DNA of 64,000 nt from Arthrobotrys musiformis (GCA_036971715.1 JAVHJL010000002.1:1582501-1646500); one strand, 5' to 3'. Counted from the stretch's first letter, positions 21,258-33,325 are shown. Notes: generated by a model from the sequence alone, not told the origin. Numbers and translations: made by a program.

Positions 21258-22732
21258 ATGGTTTTCTTTTTCGCTTTAAACTTCTACGTCCGTCTTATTT
21301 TTCTTTTATTCACTTTAACCATCTCAGTCGGACCAACCGCAGCCGACACGTGGGGTGGCATAACATCAAACCTGACACTGACCGATTTCCCGACCCCCAA
21401 AAATGTCACATTCGCAGATGCCTGGCGGGCTACTGTAGAGATTCCGTTAGAAAGGGGGGCATTCTTTTGGGGTTTGAGTAGGTCTTCCAACTTTAAAATC
21501 TCGACCACACTTATATAATTCGTTCTTTCCTTTTGAAGGCCACGACGATAGTTAATAAAGCTAACGGTAGAAAAGTCTTCGTATATATAAACGGATCGAT
21601 GTATTGCGTCCATGACCGCTCAATTCCCGGACCTCCTGGCACCGATCTCTTCTATACTTCGTTGGAGACAGGGTGCGGTAGAGGCTCTGAGGAAGACCCC
21701 GCTCGATATTGGGAATTTGCCGGCGAGTTTTCAACAAGTGTACCAGGTCCACGGAGGGATAGACCTACGACAGGTCCTATTCTCCCCGGGTTTGCCCCGG
21801 GGCTCACAAATTGGCGGGTAAGGTGGATGAGGAATAGGAAGACAAGAAGATGCATTTTGCCTTCTTGGGGATTCCCCGGTGCGGCCGACTGGGTCAATCT
21901 CGATAAAACGTATATGCTTTACTCACGAGTTGCGATGGGATATGTGGTTACAGGCCCTTGCCCGGAAGGGCTGGGGTTTGGCGTCCACGCCGTGCGACAT
22001 GAAATCCACGATGAATCTGCATCCAGAGAATTGAGTCTTTTCTTAACAGGCCCTTTTTATATCGGAAATGCCCGGTTTGATCAACCGAAACCCGGTATCG
22101 CAGACGGGATATATGCTTGTCCCAACCGGTGGAATGACACGGTGGTGTCCCCGCCAAATGCTCAAGGGGACAGGGTTATAGCACGAAGAACAGTCAGCAA
22201 CGGTAGGGCGCAAGTTGATTCAACCAATATAGCCATAGACGACGCGACCTTAGCTTCCATTCTGCCTAACAAATACGGATACATCAACTCTCTCGCACTT
22301 CCACATCTAGTCCCAGCAACTGTCGGCGACACAAGATTCTATCCTGCCCTCTTTGGTTGTACTCAGAAGAGACAGGACCGCTTTAAGAACACATTCTCGC
22401 AGGCAAGTGTGTGGAATCTTTGGTCCTACGGACTGAATCTGGTGGCAGATAGAATAGCAACTTGCGAAGAGAGACTCGAGCCCCTCAAACAGCAGTGGGT
22501 AAACTCAGTCGAATACCGTGAGGCCACGGAGCGTTGTAACCAATGGAACAGGTGTTTCGGTAGCAAAGAAGACCCTGCCTCTGGCGCCGACCACCCTCCT
22601 GACGGACCTTGCAAGGAATATGAAGCGAAGTATGGGAGAAATGAACCGGCGAAACCAGACCGGAATAAACCACGCGGGATCGGTTGTAAGGACAATATCG
22701 CAGCATCCCTGTTTTCGGGCGCCGGCCTATAG
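21258..22732 (+). CDS. Secreted Cys-rich protein, paralogue B (463 aa, two exons)
   Basis: Exon 1 is 21258-21477 and exon 2 is 21561-22732; the 83-nt intron (GTAGGT...AAAG) is placed so the frame closes in the same phase as intron 1 of the neighbouring paralogue. Another acceptor (TTGAAG, 21538) would need a different donor phase and gives a stop. A signal peptide spans residues 1 to about 29 (hydrophobic LIFLLFTLTISVG, then TAA). The mature chain has about eleven cysteines, including MYCVHD, RRCILPSWGF, YACPNRWND and FGC near residue 340. Cysteines MYC, CPN and FGC align with those of the gene at 18654-20042. The C-terminal 100 residues are charged and Cys-rich. Function is unknown; it is likely extracellular. 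The pair probably arose by tandem duplication followed by strong divergence. Confidence 0.72.
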
Positions 22733-23922
22733 CGAAATCCTTCATCTGCACCATATGCATTGTTACGATCTTTTTAGCAAACCGCAGGCGGCTTAAACGG
22801 ATCTCCGGCCCTATTTTCGTCGAATTTACCTAGGTAGACATCATGATATCAAGTCACCTCCGAACTAATGGCAAGCCAAGATCTAGATATCTGTGAAATA
22901 TCAGTTCTCGTGCAGCCTATCGATCTATGTATACTACATATAATTTGTACTTAATATTCCGGAACGAGTGTATCTTTCAATATCATGATATCATTCGATC
23001 GAATCCAACCACAGTAAAAGTTTTCTAGAATTCTACCTTGCCTCGTACCCAGACCTGGAAGAATTCTACCCTACAATCACCTTAATTCAGGCTTCTATTC
23101 AAATTCATTATAGTTGTTATAGTGGCGGCTGCGCCGCCGCTGCACCAATACTGTATTATTGCTACCACCGGCCATTCTTTGTGCAGTCTGGGTACGGGAC
23201 CAGCTACCACCCCTGGTTGTACGGCTACTAATGCTACTAATGCTCCTGCCGCTCCTACTGTTCTTACTACTACTTCTACTGTTTTTACTACTACTACGAC
23301 TGTTTTTACTACTCCCACTGATCCCAGTGCCCCCGGCCCCCGTACCCCCACCGCCGCTAATCACGTATTATAATATTAAACCCCTCTGGGAAAATAAAAT
23401 ATCAATTCTAATTCGTATTCATTAAAACGAAGAGAAAAACAGGGGGGTGGGATAGGTTAAACAGCATAAAAGTAAAGGAACGTGAGCGAAAACATAAATA
23501 AAAAAAACGGAATATCGATAAGAAGACAAAGCGCTCGTAGACATAAGTATCGGTGATAAACCACGCGCCATATTTTTCTGACAGAAAGAGAGGAGGCGGG
23601 AAAACACCAGGTTAAAAAAAAAAAAAAAAGCCTTTCGGGATCGGGCCAGAAAAGAAAAGAAAACACAGCGTATAGTACCCCCCATGGCCATCGTAGGCCT
23701 CATGATCTTACAACGTCCCCTCTCACTAGCAACAATATTTTATAACACCTCTCGAAATAAACCATATCGTACCACCAATCGCCCGCATGAATCCTGAAAA
23801 ATATCAGATGCCGAAACAGATAGCTTTTAAAACACTGCCAACAGAATGCCGTCGCCAAAAATCCCCTTCGCTGGTAAATAGATCCAGTCGACGAAAACAA
23901 GGCTAACAGACACCCATCCTCT
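22733..23922. other. Intergenic region with a Thr-codon-rich low-complexity patch
   Basis: It lies between the facing 3' ends of secreted paralogue B and SIN3. Apart from the ACT-rich tract at 23225-23330, nothing resembles a gene. The region around 23600-23630 has an A-run of about 16. Confidence 0.5.
23122..23373 (+). other. Possible remnant of a Thr/Pro-rich exon
   Basis: A stop-free stretch of 83 codons without an ATG encodes a Thr-rich tract (TTTSTVFTTTTTVFTTPTDP) preceded by GTGPATTPGC, like stalk regions of fungal cell-wall proteins. The DNA is an imperfect ACT/TAC repeat, so it could equally be a microsatellite. No upstream exon with a signal peptide was found. Confidence 0.2.
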
Positions 23923-26900
23923 CTAAGGCTTCCACAAGCCCTCCCTCCCGTCAAAGCCTAAAACGATATCCTCCGGCTGCGCAGCATTCAACTTCTTCCT
24001 ACTACCGACATACTCCGCCTCGAACCCCCGTTTCCTCTTGGCCGTAGCTCTCTTCTCCGTATCGAGAGATCTCTGTCTGGATTCTCCACTCATGATCATA
24101 ACATCGGTGGTGCCAGGCGTGAAATACAACTTGTATGTATTTACGCAGATCTTCAACTCCAGTCCTTCTTGAATGATCGGTTTCTTGTAGCTGTAAGAAC
24201 CGCTTAGCTCGCAATCCCTGGAGCTGAATGAGTCGATGGCCTCTGGCGCAGGAAGGTTGCGAGGCAGGAATGGTGGCTTCTTGGGTGCGTCGACCCCTTC
24301 GGTGGGCTGTGCCATTATGTACGAGTCCACGTAATAAGACCACTTCTCATCCTTTGTCAATTTGGCCGTGTGCGTTGGGTCGACTCGGAAGAGTAGTTGA
24401 ATAGCCGTCTCCTTTGTCTCGGTGTTCTAAAGAAACCATACGTTAGTTTAGATTTGGGGGATTATAGAGTGCAAGGGGGATTACCCATTCAATTCGATAG
24501 GTTGGCTCCTCGCGTCCTATGAAGAGTTCAACATCCCGTCGGTATGACATCTGGAGTTGGAAGTTCGTCTTCTCTTCCGCTCTATCCCTGTCGAACAGCT
24601 TCAGAATCTCATTGCTGTTCTCCTTGCTATCACTGACGAATGTCTGAATCGTCTTGTTGAGGGTGGCAATATGCTTGTCAATCGTATAAAGCTGCCAGCC
24701 CTTCTGGATGTAAACCGAGCGCATCCCATCTTCGAAAACATTGGAGTCAATGTTTCCGAGGATGAGCCTCTCAGCATGGTCCAAGACCTGCTGATAATAG
24801 TTGGCATCATCCGTAACCGTGAAGAAGTCATCGTAAGCTTGGGGGATTAACCCCAGCTTTCGGGCCGTTGTGTTGTTTTTGCGACGACTCAGCGTCACCT
24901 TGGCGACTTCCTCGCTCCCCTTGACGTCCAACAGTCGTTGGTAGACAATCTGGAGTAACCTCATGAAGCAGTAAATGCTACCATTTGCGAACAAATTGTA
25001 GACATTTCGCTCCTTGAGCTCCGAGACAACGATGTCGCGGGCATCTGTGCCCGGTGCGGCGTTCAAGGGTTCGATCCCGTTAGAGGGACGAGATGGGCCA
25101 GTGGGATTTATCCAGGTGGCAGGGGCGTTCGGAGGGACTGGCTCCGAGTCCAGTCCGTCGACCTCCATAAGGTCGTCCTCGTTCGAAAGTTCCGGGGTAG
25201 ACCCCCGACTGCCCGTGCCATCCGCCTTATGGGCCTTGCCCCCGCGGGATCGCTTGAGGACGTCTTGAAGGAGATTTGACTCCTTCTTACGCCTCCCGGA
25301 AGAAGAATCGGCGTGGTCCATATCCACGTCCTCATCTGGAGACTTGCGCGAGGGACTCCCCATCGCGCTCTCGACGTCGTCCTTGTTAATCCCAAAAAAT
25401 GTTGGGATGAAATTCCTGATGAAGGCCGAGATCTTCTGGCGCTCGGAGTAGGAGTAAGCGCCATCCTTGTCCAACTGTGTGGACAGGAGGCGGCAAATAT
25501 CCAACAAAACATCTGGGTCTGGAAAGGTGAATTTCAGATGGTGGGATTTGTCGGTATTTGAGGCGTCCGCGACCTTGTAAAGGGCGTCGATCTCTGCGTT
25601 AAAATGACGGTTGGTGGTGTTCCTCTTGTCATTTTGCTTGAAAGTATTGCCCTGGTGGTCAAGACTCTTGTAAAAGATCTTGCCAGTTTGCTCGCGCCAA
25701 ACTCTGTTCCACTCGCGCTGCGCAAAGCGCCACTCCTCGTCCTTCTGCTTCAGCCGCCTGAGAATAATCGGGACGGCATAGGCTGGCTGCTCGTGGAGCT
25801 GCTTGATTGTTTCAAGACCGTCTTCTCTATAGACCTTCTTGATACAACGCTGGTAGATGGTTCGACTCTGACCCCCAAGACCAGGACTCAATCGGAAATT
25901 TGCCTTTTCCTCATTAGTCATCGTGGCAATCCTCTGGTTAATAGGCTCTAGGAGCTGGATCGTCCGCAAGTTCGCCTCGATGTGGAAATCGTAGTCGTGC
26001 CTTTCTTCTTCAACGCGGTGAAGCATTTCTTCATACTGGTTCTTCTTGTGACCAACGAAACCGGAGTCTTCACTAGCCCAAGTCGGGTGTGAAGCCCATT
26101 CATCGTTGAGCACTTCGCGGCACATATCATCGCGACCGCTGCATGGTTTTGTGGCTTCCTAGTGGTATGTTAGGTATATGTTTTGCAGATAGTTAAGCAG
26201 GGTAGAACTTACGAGCTTGGGCAATAGGCGATAACTAGGACCTAAAGCGCGGCAAACGTTGAGCCGAACCTTCTGACTTTTCTTCAAGGCGTTCTGTACG
26301 CTATCTTCCGTTCTATCTTGGATACCGAGAAAACGCTTGATCCAATTAAACAGTTCCGGGTTGCTACCCAGGAACGCTTCGAGCGATATGATAAGCAATG
26401 ACTTGTCCATGAGATCCTGGCTGAAAAGGTTCAGCAGTTTCAAGAACTCATTGTAGGTCTGCTTGTTCCCGATATACTTTCTGACTCGATCAAAGAAAGC
26501 GATCTCTTCACCTGAAGCTCCAACAGGGTCTGCTGGAATGAGGGGTGTTGGTGGTGCAGGAATGAGGGTAGGGGAAACCGGGGCTTCCGCTGCTTTGTGC
26601 ATGATCTTCGGACGCTTGATGGAGGAGGACGCTTTAGTTAGCTTCGCCTGGGATAGTTTTGACATTTTGTGACTCCGTGTGGTGTTGAGCAACAAAAATC
26701 TTTAAAGAACAGCAAGAGATGAGGAGGAGATGAAAGCTGAGGGCTACAAGAAGTAGGAGGCGATGTAGCAACTGAGTATTCACAAGAGACTTAAGAATCG
26801 ATGATAGATAAGATTCGGTAAGTCCGTGATGGCGTGATGGGAAGCTGGTGATGATCGAGATGAAGTTTGGATGGGAGATGAAAGGTGCAGAGAGGATGGT

Positions 26901-29567
26901 GGAGATGAAAGGTGGAGATGAAAGTTGGAGGTGGGAGGTGGAAGGTTGATGGAAGAAGGAACAAAACAGACGGGTTGGCAACGACAATGTTTTAACAGTG
27001 AAAAAAAAAGAGATAGAGATCCTTACCTTATTAGCTGCAGCTCCACGCGGACCTGGGCTCGGCCCCACGTTTAGGTCGTGCAACGGGTTACTCGGCAACG
27101 GAGCCATCCCCGAATCTCGGGAGTTGGACAGAACAGGCTGTGCTGGGCGCTTCCTCTTTCCTGTGTCCTTGGGAGCAGCTAAAGGAGGAGCAAAATGGCC
27201 CTGGGGAGGAGGTCCTCGTGCACCGGGTCCCCCCATTCCGTTCTATCAGACACGCAAACGCACACCATGTCAGCTCTTCTCCGTACACCTTCCTCAGCAT
27301 CATCATAAGCAACCTACCATCTCTCTCTGGTGCTCCTCCGGCTTTTGCCTTGCTTGTGCAGCGCTCTCCGGCAAGAACTGCTTGAAATCCTCCAACAAAT
27401 CCGGTGCAGCATTGAATAGCTGCGTTACTTGGCTGTACACCTCCTGGATCGGCTTACTTTCACGTTGGTACGTCTGTAATATCTCCAGAAAGTTCTTATA
27501 AATCTCTGGCTGCGACGAAAAGCGAGTCTATCCACACAAAGTTGTAGGTAAGTCCGGCTGAATAGTTTGAATGAATTGAATCTGATGCTTACTTTGATCT
27601 TGTTGACGTAGCTGATGGCATGGTTAAATTCTACGGGTCCGCGCTTCACATCAGCACCCGGGGTGAGCGGACCGTTTACCACTTGCTGTCCTAGCTGCCC
27701 GTTAGGCGGTGCTTGCCTCATTTGACCTCCGGATAAAGGTCCAGTCCCATTAGCTGCAGCTACAGCATTTTGGAGTTGATTGACCGTATCCGTGCCCGAA
27801 GGTTGCCCCGAACCGGCTTGAAGAGGCTGAGGTTGTTGCAGATGAGCTGGCTGATTAGCCATAGGGTGACCTGGACGACCTTGAACTTGTCCTGGGCGTA
27901 TTGGTTCTCCCGGCGGCGGCCTTTCGGAGGGCCCCGGTTCATCCCCACTAAATCTGAACCTCGTCGGTTCTCCCCACGCATCCTGCTGCCTCCAACCCCC
28001 GTTAACCTGTCCGGCGGGGGGGACCGCTCCCTGCATGTGGAGGTTAGGAGGCAAGCCTGAAGTTGCGGTTGTCGTTCCTTGAGGAGTGGTGACACGAATC
28101 GAATGAGGATCTGAAGGGTCACTCGAGCACTCGATGCGGTATCCGGGAGGTAGGAATGTATTGAATCCCTGGATCAAGTTCGGATTGCCTGCAAAGAGGG
28201 TGGAAACACGTTCAATAACACCTGGAGTATCGATACTAATGAAACGAACGATTTAGTGAGATCGAAACAGAAAAGAAAAACGAAGCCGGGTGGAAAGAAT
28301 ACGAGTGCCAGTCCCATCAAAGAGTACTGTGCGAAGAACAAAACAAAACAAATTTCGAAGCAAATTTGATACATATAAGAGGGGAATTTTCACTACAAGG
28401 TTCTATTCAAAGAAAGAAAACCCGGAAACGGAAACGGAAACAAATACGGACGCAAATTTGGCACATACGCTTGGCTCTTGAAATCTTTCATGATATCCAA
28501 AAATTGGTTATAAACATTTGGATGTTCGGCAAATTGAACCTTCACCTGGTCCAAATAGGACAAAGCGTCTTTAACGTTCAGTGGACGGTACGAAGGTGGT
28601 ATCGACGCCTGTGCACCAATTGGTATGTTTACAAGGCCTGCAGGTTGGGCATTAACTATGGTCGCAACAGCATCCTGGTGGGGCTGAGATGGTGGGGGGC
28701 CGCCCTGCTGTGGTAGTTGTGCTAAAGCCTGAAGTGGATGCGAAGCTATCGCAGGGAGTGGTTGTGCACTATTAGCAGGTGGAATCGGCCCTAACCGATC
28801 CTGGGGTTGAGTGGGAGGCTGCTGCTGAGGGTTTGGAGGATGTGACGCAGGGTATAGATGTCCCGGGCCTAATTGTTGCTGCTGCCCCAGACCAACAGGG
28901 GGGCTCGCGAGCTGGGGAATCTGCGAGTGGGGGGGCCTTGTTTCGTGTGACGAGCGGTCTAGTAGGTGTGTGTGAGGAGGGCCCTGTGGGCCGCCTTGTA
29001 GCGATGGGAGAGGGTATGGAGGCTGTCCTGACGAGAGGCTAGGGAGATGTGGTAGTTGCGATTGTGGTCCAGGCTGTGGTCCAGCTTGTGATGTGGGTGG
29101 AGGCCCTTGGTAAAAATTTCCTGCAATTAGTGCGACAGATCGTTAGCACACTCAAGAAAATCCTATCTCAAAAACAACCAACAATCCGATTAAACCAAGG
29201 CCCAAAAACCCCCGGGAAAACAGAAAACTCGGAGTGTACGGTCATATATTCGGTGGGAAGAATAATATAACACCCATCGGACGTCCGTCCCATTCTATCT
29301 ACATGGGGGCCGGAAAACCTCTAGGATGGCATACCTTGAGAAGGAGGTGGCCTAGAGCAATATTCGAGAATGGATGGTTAGCAACATGAACAGCTGGGTT
29401 GAAGAGAGAAAAAGGGACCAATGGGTGAAGCATGAAGCATACTGGTAGCGATGCATCCCACTAGGGGACTGTCGGCCGGACTGGGACTGACTGGGCGGGA
29501 GATGGGCGGGTGGTGGAGGCTGCTCCCGCTGGCCAGCCGGGTCCCAACTTTCTTTCGCCGACGTCAT
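23923..29567 (-). CDS. SIN3: Sin3 transcriptional corepressor, nine exons (1491 aa)
   Basis: Exons on the minus strand: 29567-29443, 29351-29335, 29120-28469, 28235-27593, 27527-27318, 27242-27027, 26647-26213, 26158-24485 and 24426-23923, joining to 1491 aa. Sin3 is the scaffold of Rpd3-type histone deacetylase complexes; its paired amphipathic helices bind repressors. PAH1 is near residues 235-295 (LSYLDQVKVQF, DTPGVIERVSTLF, GFNTFLPPGYRIE), PAH2 near 465-535 (AISYVNKIKTRF, LEDFKQFLPE), PAH3 near 660-725 (FFDRVRKYIGNKQTYNEFL). The HDAC-interaction region starts around 755 (GPSYRLLPK, then VLNDEWASHPTWASEDSGF), and the C-terminal Sin3 domain fills much of exons 8-9. The N-terminus is Pro/Gln-rich. 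Exon 2 is only 17 nt. Intron 6 is 379 nt; the others are 54-233 nt. Acceptors of exons 2, 3 and 7 rest on frame plus splice consensus; the rest are fixed by conserved protein. Confidence 0.95.
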
Positions 29568-30809
29568 TTCGCCGGGAGATGTGTGAAGTCTGATCGTAGA
29601 AGTCCGAGTGCCCAAGGACCGTATCGACCAGAGGTATTTGTATCGGACAAGAGCGAGTTAGAGACTCCGAGGTGGTGAGAAAGAAAAAACCAGCGCGTCG
29701 CGAGGAAAGCAGGGCAAGACGAGTGTCAAGAAAGCTGGGCAGAGACACCAAAGAAAAACCAAGAAAAGATAAACCAAGCGATGGCCCTCGTTGCAGAAAG
29801 AATAATGATGTCGATAAGCTGGGCGCCCGCTGGCCCGTTTACTAGCGACGAGAGGGCCTTACAGGAAGGTGGTGATGGAGGAGAGGGATGGTGATGGTTT
29901 GGTGGTGGTGATAGGTGGAGATAGAGAAGACAAGACGGGGAAGAAAAGGAAGGGAGATTTGGGCCGGAGCGTCGGAGCGCTGTGCAAAAATGCGTTGGAG
30001 CCGATGCTAAATTACCGAATCAGGAAATTACAAGGAGCGTCCTAACCGGATTTGGAAATACAACGCGTTTCATCGGCCGCGGCATTTTCCGCCACGATGG
30101 ATTATGTAATCTCACATGACCAGGAACGCCATTCGACAGGGCCGTTGATGAACAGTAGTACTCTGTTGTACCTTGACATGGGATATTGACAGCTGATATA
30201 GATAAGTACTTAGGTATATCGATATCGGCAGTATGTATGAAATATTTCAATATCAAAGCACAACGACACAGACACTGAGAGAGAGAGAAAAGGCAGAATA
30301 AAAGGAAGCACAAAGAAAAAGAAGACGGGGGAGTCCAGCCATGCATTGATATAATAGTATGCTAATATAACAGCGAAAAAGAAGAAGAAGAAGGAAGGGA
30401 AAGCAGAAAAGCAGCTGTCGACCGACTATTCGACCAGCTTGTGAGCTTTGGCTTGGCTTAGGAGGGACATAGTGAAGTGAAAACAAAAAAGAAATAACAA
30501 TCCATGATTTAAACTCCTCGAGACGCCTGAAAATGTGAGAAGATATGATGCTCAAAAGCTGTCGTCTTCCATCTTCATTTCCTTTCCTTGGTTGTTGTTT
30601 CCTTAGTTCTTCTTCAAGCCCTTTTCATATTCCCATAGGGATTCAGGGATCCAGCCTCCATTTTCCGAGTCCTGGCTTACGCAGCCCGTCACAATCGGCG
30701 AATCCGTAATGAACACGTTGGGAACCTGTCGATATAATGGTAATAGTTGTGGTGGTGGCGGTGGCGCGGATCGATTGATGAAAAAAGAAACGACGGGGGA
30801 GGGCTCATT
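29568..30809. other. Intergenic region between SIN3 start and CKS1 end
   Basis: These 1.24 kb should contain the SIN3 promoter and the CKS1 3' UTR. A GAGAGAGA tract lies near 30275-30290. A coding-like 40-codon stretch at 30603-30725 (-) has no in-frame splice to CKS1 and is treated as rejected. Confidence 0.45.
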
Positions 30810-31466
30810 TCAGTGACCCGGTTGACCGTAGTTCTTCGGGCGTCTGAAAATATGACGAAAAAGAAAAAAAAGAGAAAAGACCCGAACATTAGAAGAATTC
30901 TTGGTGTGGTGGTAGTGGTGGTGGTGGTAAACTCACTTGAAGAGAAGGATATGCGGTTCTGGGGCATGGACCTCGTAGTGTTCCCAGCCAAGAGACTATG
31001 TTTTAAAGTATCCCACGATTAGCTGGAACTGCATGCCTTAAAGATCGCAAGGTTTATTTCGTAAACCCAAGATATAAAACTATAAATACCTGTGTAATTC
31101 CTAACCCACGCCATTCTTCTTCCTTCAGAATCTTCAGGACACCATTACTATCCTTGTAGTCGTTGGGAATCATATCGAGCATGGCCTTCGGGAGCATCAC
31201 ATGACTGGAGCGACAATCAGCTATCATAGTGGCGGTAGCAGTGGAGAAAAGCGAGAGTGGCATACCGGTATTCGTATTTGCTATCTGAATATCTGTTTTG
31301 AGCACCACCCGTTCATTCGTTAGAGACTCGACATTTTTTAGAGGAAGAGGAAAGCATACCTGGCAGAGTAGTTGATATCGGGAACAAACTCCTCGAGTCT
31401 CGCCCGTTCAGACTCAGTGAGCATCCTCGGCCCTGATCCACCTTGACGATGATGGTGACGAGACAT
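30810..31466 (-). CDS. CKS1: Cyclin-dependent kinase regulatory subunit Cks1/Suc1, five exons (113 aa)
   Basis: Exons on the minus strand: 31466-31360, 31292-31266, 31204-31090, 30995-30937 and 30843-30810, total 113 aa. Each junction restores the very conserved Cks fold: RLEEFVPDINYSARYSDSKY, then YRHVMLPKAML, LKILKEEEWRGLGITQ, SLGWEHYEVHAPEPHILLF and KRPKNYGQPGH. Cks proteins bind the CDK catalytic subunit and a phosphothreonine on substrates, promoting multisite phosphorylation and cyclin destruction in the cell cycle. The HxPEPHILLF beta-hinge and the anion-site Arg/Trp residues are present. Exon 2 is only 27 nt. The HHH residues near the N-terminus are a short fungal extension. The gene is divergent from RSC4 and shares its promoter region. 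Confidence 0.97.
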
Positions 31467-32820
31467 TGTCGGTTCTGGTTGGCCAAGTGGTTTTCGTATT
31501 ATAGGGAAGAGTATATAAACAGGGAGATGCGAAGTTCTGTTTTTGCGGTCCTGGCTTGGATGGACTCGACCCCCAGCGAGCTAGGCTGATATGGCGGATG
31601 GACGAACAGCCGGACGGGCAGACAGAGACACACGAGCAAGCGGGCAAATGAGTCAGAGCAGCTCAAGGAAAGATGTGCCGAAGGATACCAGAGGATTAGA
31701 TCGGGACGTAAAGGCGGTTGGAGGATAGATATCGAGAGAGACAAATGGATAGGGAGAGAGGTGAAGCGGCTTTGGGGGAAGAGCTGTTCTGTCGAATGGG
31801 GTTGAAGCTTCCTTCTTGTCTTTCTTTCCCTTTCCTTTCCCTTCCTTTGCCTTGCTTCCTTTCTTTTCTTTGTGGAAGGAGAATGGCGAGCTTTGTTGAT
31901 CTGTAGTTGGTTTAGTTTCGAGTGCTGTACAGGTACAGTACATATAAGGAGCAGGATTTGGCAGCTGGCTGTGGAGGGGTTTGAGTCGAGTTGGGTTGGG
32001 TTGAGGTGAGTTGAGTTGACAGAGATTTTGGTGGTCAAAGAACGCACACCGAGCCGAGCAGCCACACGTAAACAAACGACGACGACGTTCAAACAGGTCA
32101 CCGGCCACAACCAACAGCTGGGTACTTACCCAACTTGGACAGCCGCACTCCGTAGCTATAGTAGCAGCACCCTTGGATGGATACCCAGATGCACACCGCA
32201 TATCCATCCATCACGACCCGAATAAGAAATACCAAATAGGCAATTCTCAATGTCAACTCCAAATATATTTATAATAGTACAATGAAATCGAGTCACGGCT
32301 GCACAGCGAATACCCTCAAGCTCGCCAGTCTCCAGGATCGTAATGTTGATACAAGATATACATATATTCACATGGCATGAGATGTGTTGTGTTCGTCGCG
32401 ATAAACGTCAGTTACGAAGAAAGTGAAAAAAAATGTACCTTGCATGAAGTCAGGTTGGTTGATTGATTGATTAGTTTGCCATTGGGCTTTTTTTTTGCTT
32501 CCCGTCCGTCGCCTCCAATCCGACAAGATCTGACAATTCCACCCCCCCAAAAAAAGTTCAGCCACCACCTGGTAGACCGCTTTTAACTTGGTGTTCCCGC
32601 ACTGTTTTAAAACGAGATATAAAAAAGAATATCTCGCGAACAGCTTGCTCGCAAACGTGCCAATAGAGAAGAGGGGGCGACGACACACAGAGGGCCCGGT
32701 CGAATAGATAATCGCCTCTGGTGCTTAGCTTCGGAGTCTTGTTTTTGGTGGTTATTCACTCCATCGCACTCGCACCGTCCTCTTTGTCAAGCCGAGTCAA
32801 GTCGAGGCCGCCAGGTCGAG

Positions 32821-32870
32821 TTCTGTCCTGTCCTGTCCTGTCCTGTCCTGTCCTGTCCTGTTCTGTTCTG
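32821..32870. repeat. Pentanucleotide tandem array (TCCTG/TTCTG), ten units
   Basis: Seven perfect TCCTG units (32826-32860) are flanked by one TTCTG unit on the left and two on the right. This is a simple-sequence repeat in the divergent promoter, likely to vary in length between strains. Confidence 0.9.
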
Positions 32871-33005
32871 TCCCTGGCTCCTGTCCCTTGACCTCCCGCC
32901 ATCACAACCACCCACCGCTTCCACCACCACCACTAAAACCAACACCAAGCTTATCGGTCGCGACACCCTCGAACCATCACCTCGACCATCAACCACCCAC
33001 CGCCA

Positions 33006-33024
33006 CCAATCACCAATCACCAAT
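33006..33024 (+). promoter_or_regulatory. Three tandem CCAAT boxes
   Basis: CCAAT occurs at 33006, 33013 and 33020 as a 7-bp tandem (ACCAATC). CCAAT is the binding site of the fungal HAP/CBC complex. It lies about 300 nt upstream of the RSC4 ATG. The motif is seen; function is inferred. Confidence 0.45.
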
Positions 33025-33325
33025 CAGCCCTGTCGGCGTCTCGCATCCATCTCTGCTCATCGCCTTCCCCACAACCGGACACTCGTACTCGGCCACACAA
33101 ACTCTCCCACTTTCGCGTCATAGCTCGGCTCTATCCCTGACAAAAATCGCACTTCGGAGGATAGAGCCACAGGCCTTCAACCAACCCTTCCGATCCTTCC
33201 GATACCCATTGCATCCGTTCCCTTTAGCTTTTTTTGCTCTTCCTGGGACGCGCTCAGTCTCGTATTCGGCAACCATCCAGAAGACCCAGACTCCTAGACT
33301 CGACCGATAGCTAGCCGAAACAACA

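Larger units (their letters stand above)
31467..33325. promoter_or_regulatory. Divergent CKS1/RSC4 promoter region, 1.86 kb
   Basis: The region separates two divergent ATGs. It contains a pentanucleotide array (32821-32870) and three tandem CCAAT boxes (33006-33024), the latter about 300 nt upstream of the RSC4 start. The flank nearest CKS1 (31790-31900) is rich in CTTTCC/TTCC pyrimidine runs. No coding sequence is supported here. Confidence 0.5.

Noticed and set aside
29461..29751. Longer minus frame overlapping SIN3 exon 1
   Set aside because: It is in another frame; the ATG at 29567 alone connects through the microexon to the conserved Sin3 body.
30603..30725. Coding-like minus-strand stretch (VPNVFITDSPIVTGC to KGLKKN) behind a good CAG acceptor, as an alternative CKS1 C-terminus
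   Set aside because: No donor in CKS1 exons 4 or 5 has the phase needed to read this frame; the standard CKS1 stop at 30810 completes the protein.
31653..32207. Minus frames up to about 200 codons in the CKS1 upstream region
   Set aside because: Driven by pyrimidine-rich low-complexity DNA; they overlap each other in different frames and lack conserved motifs.
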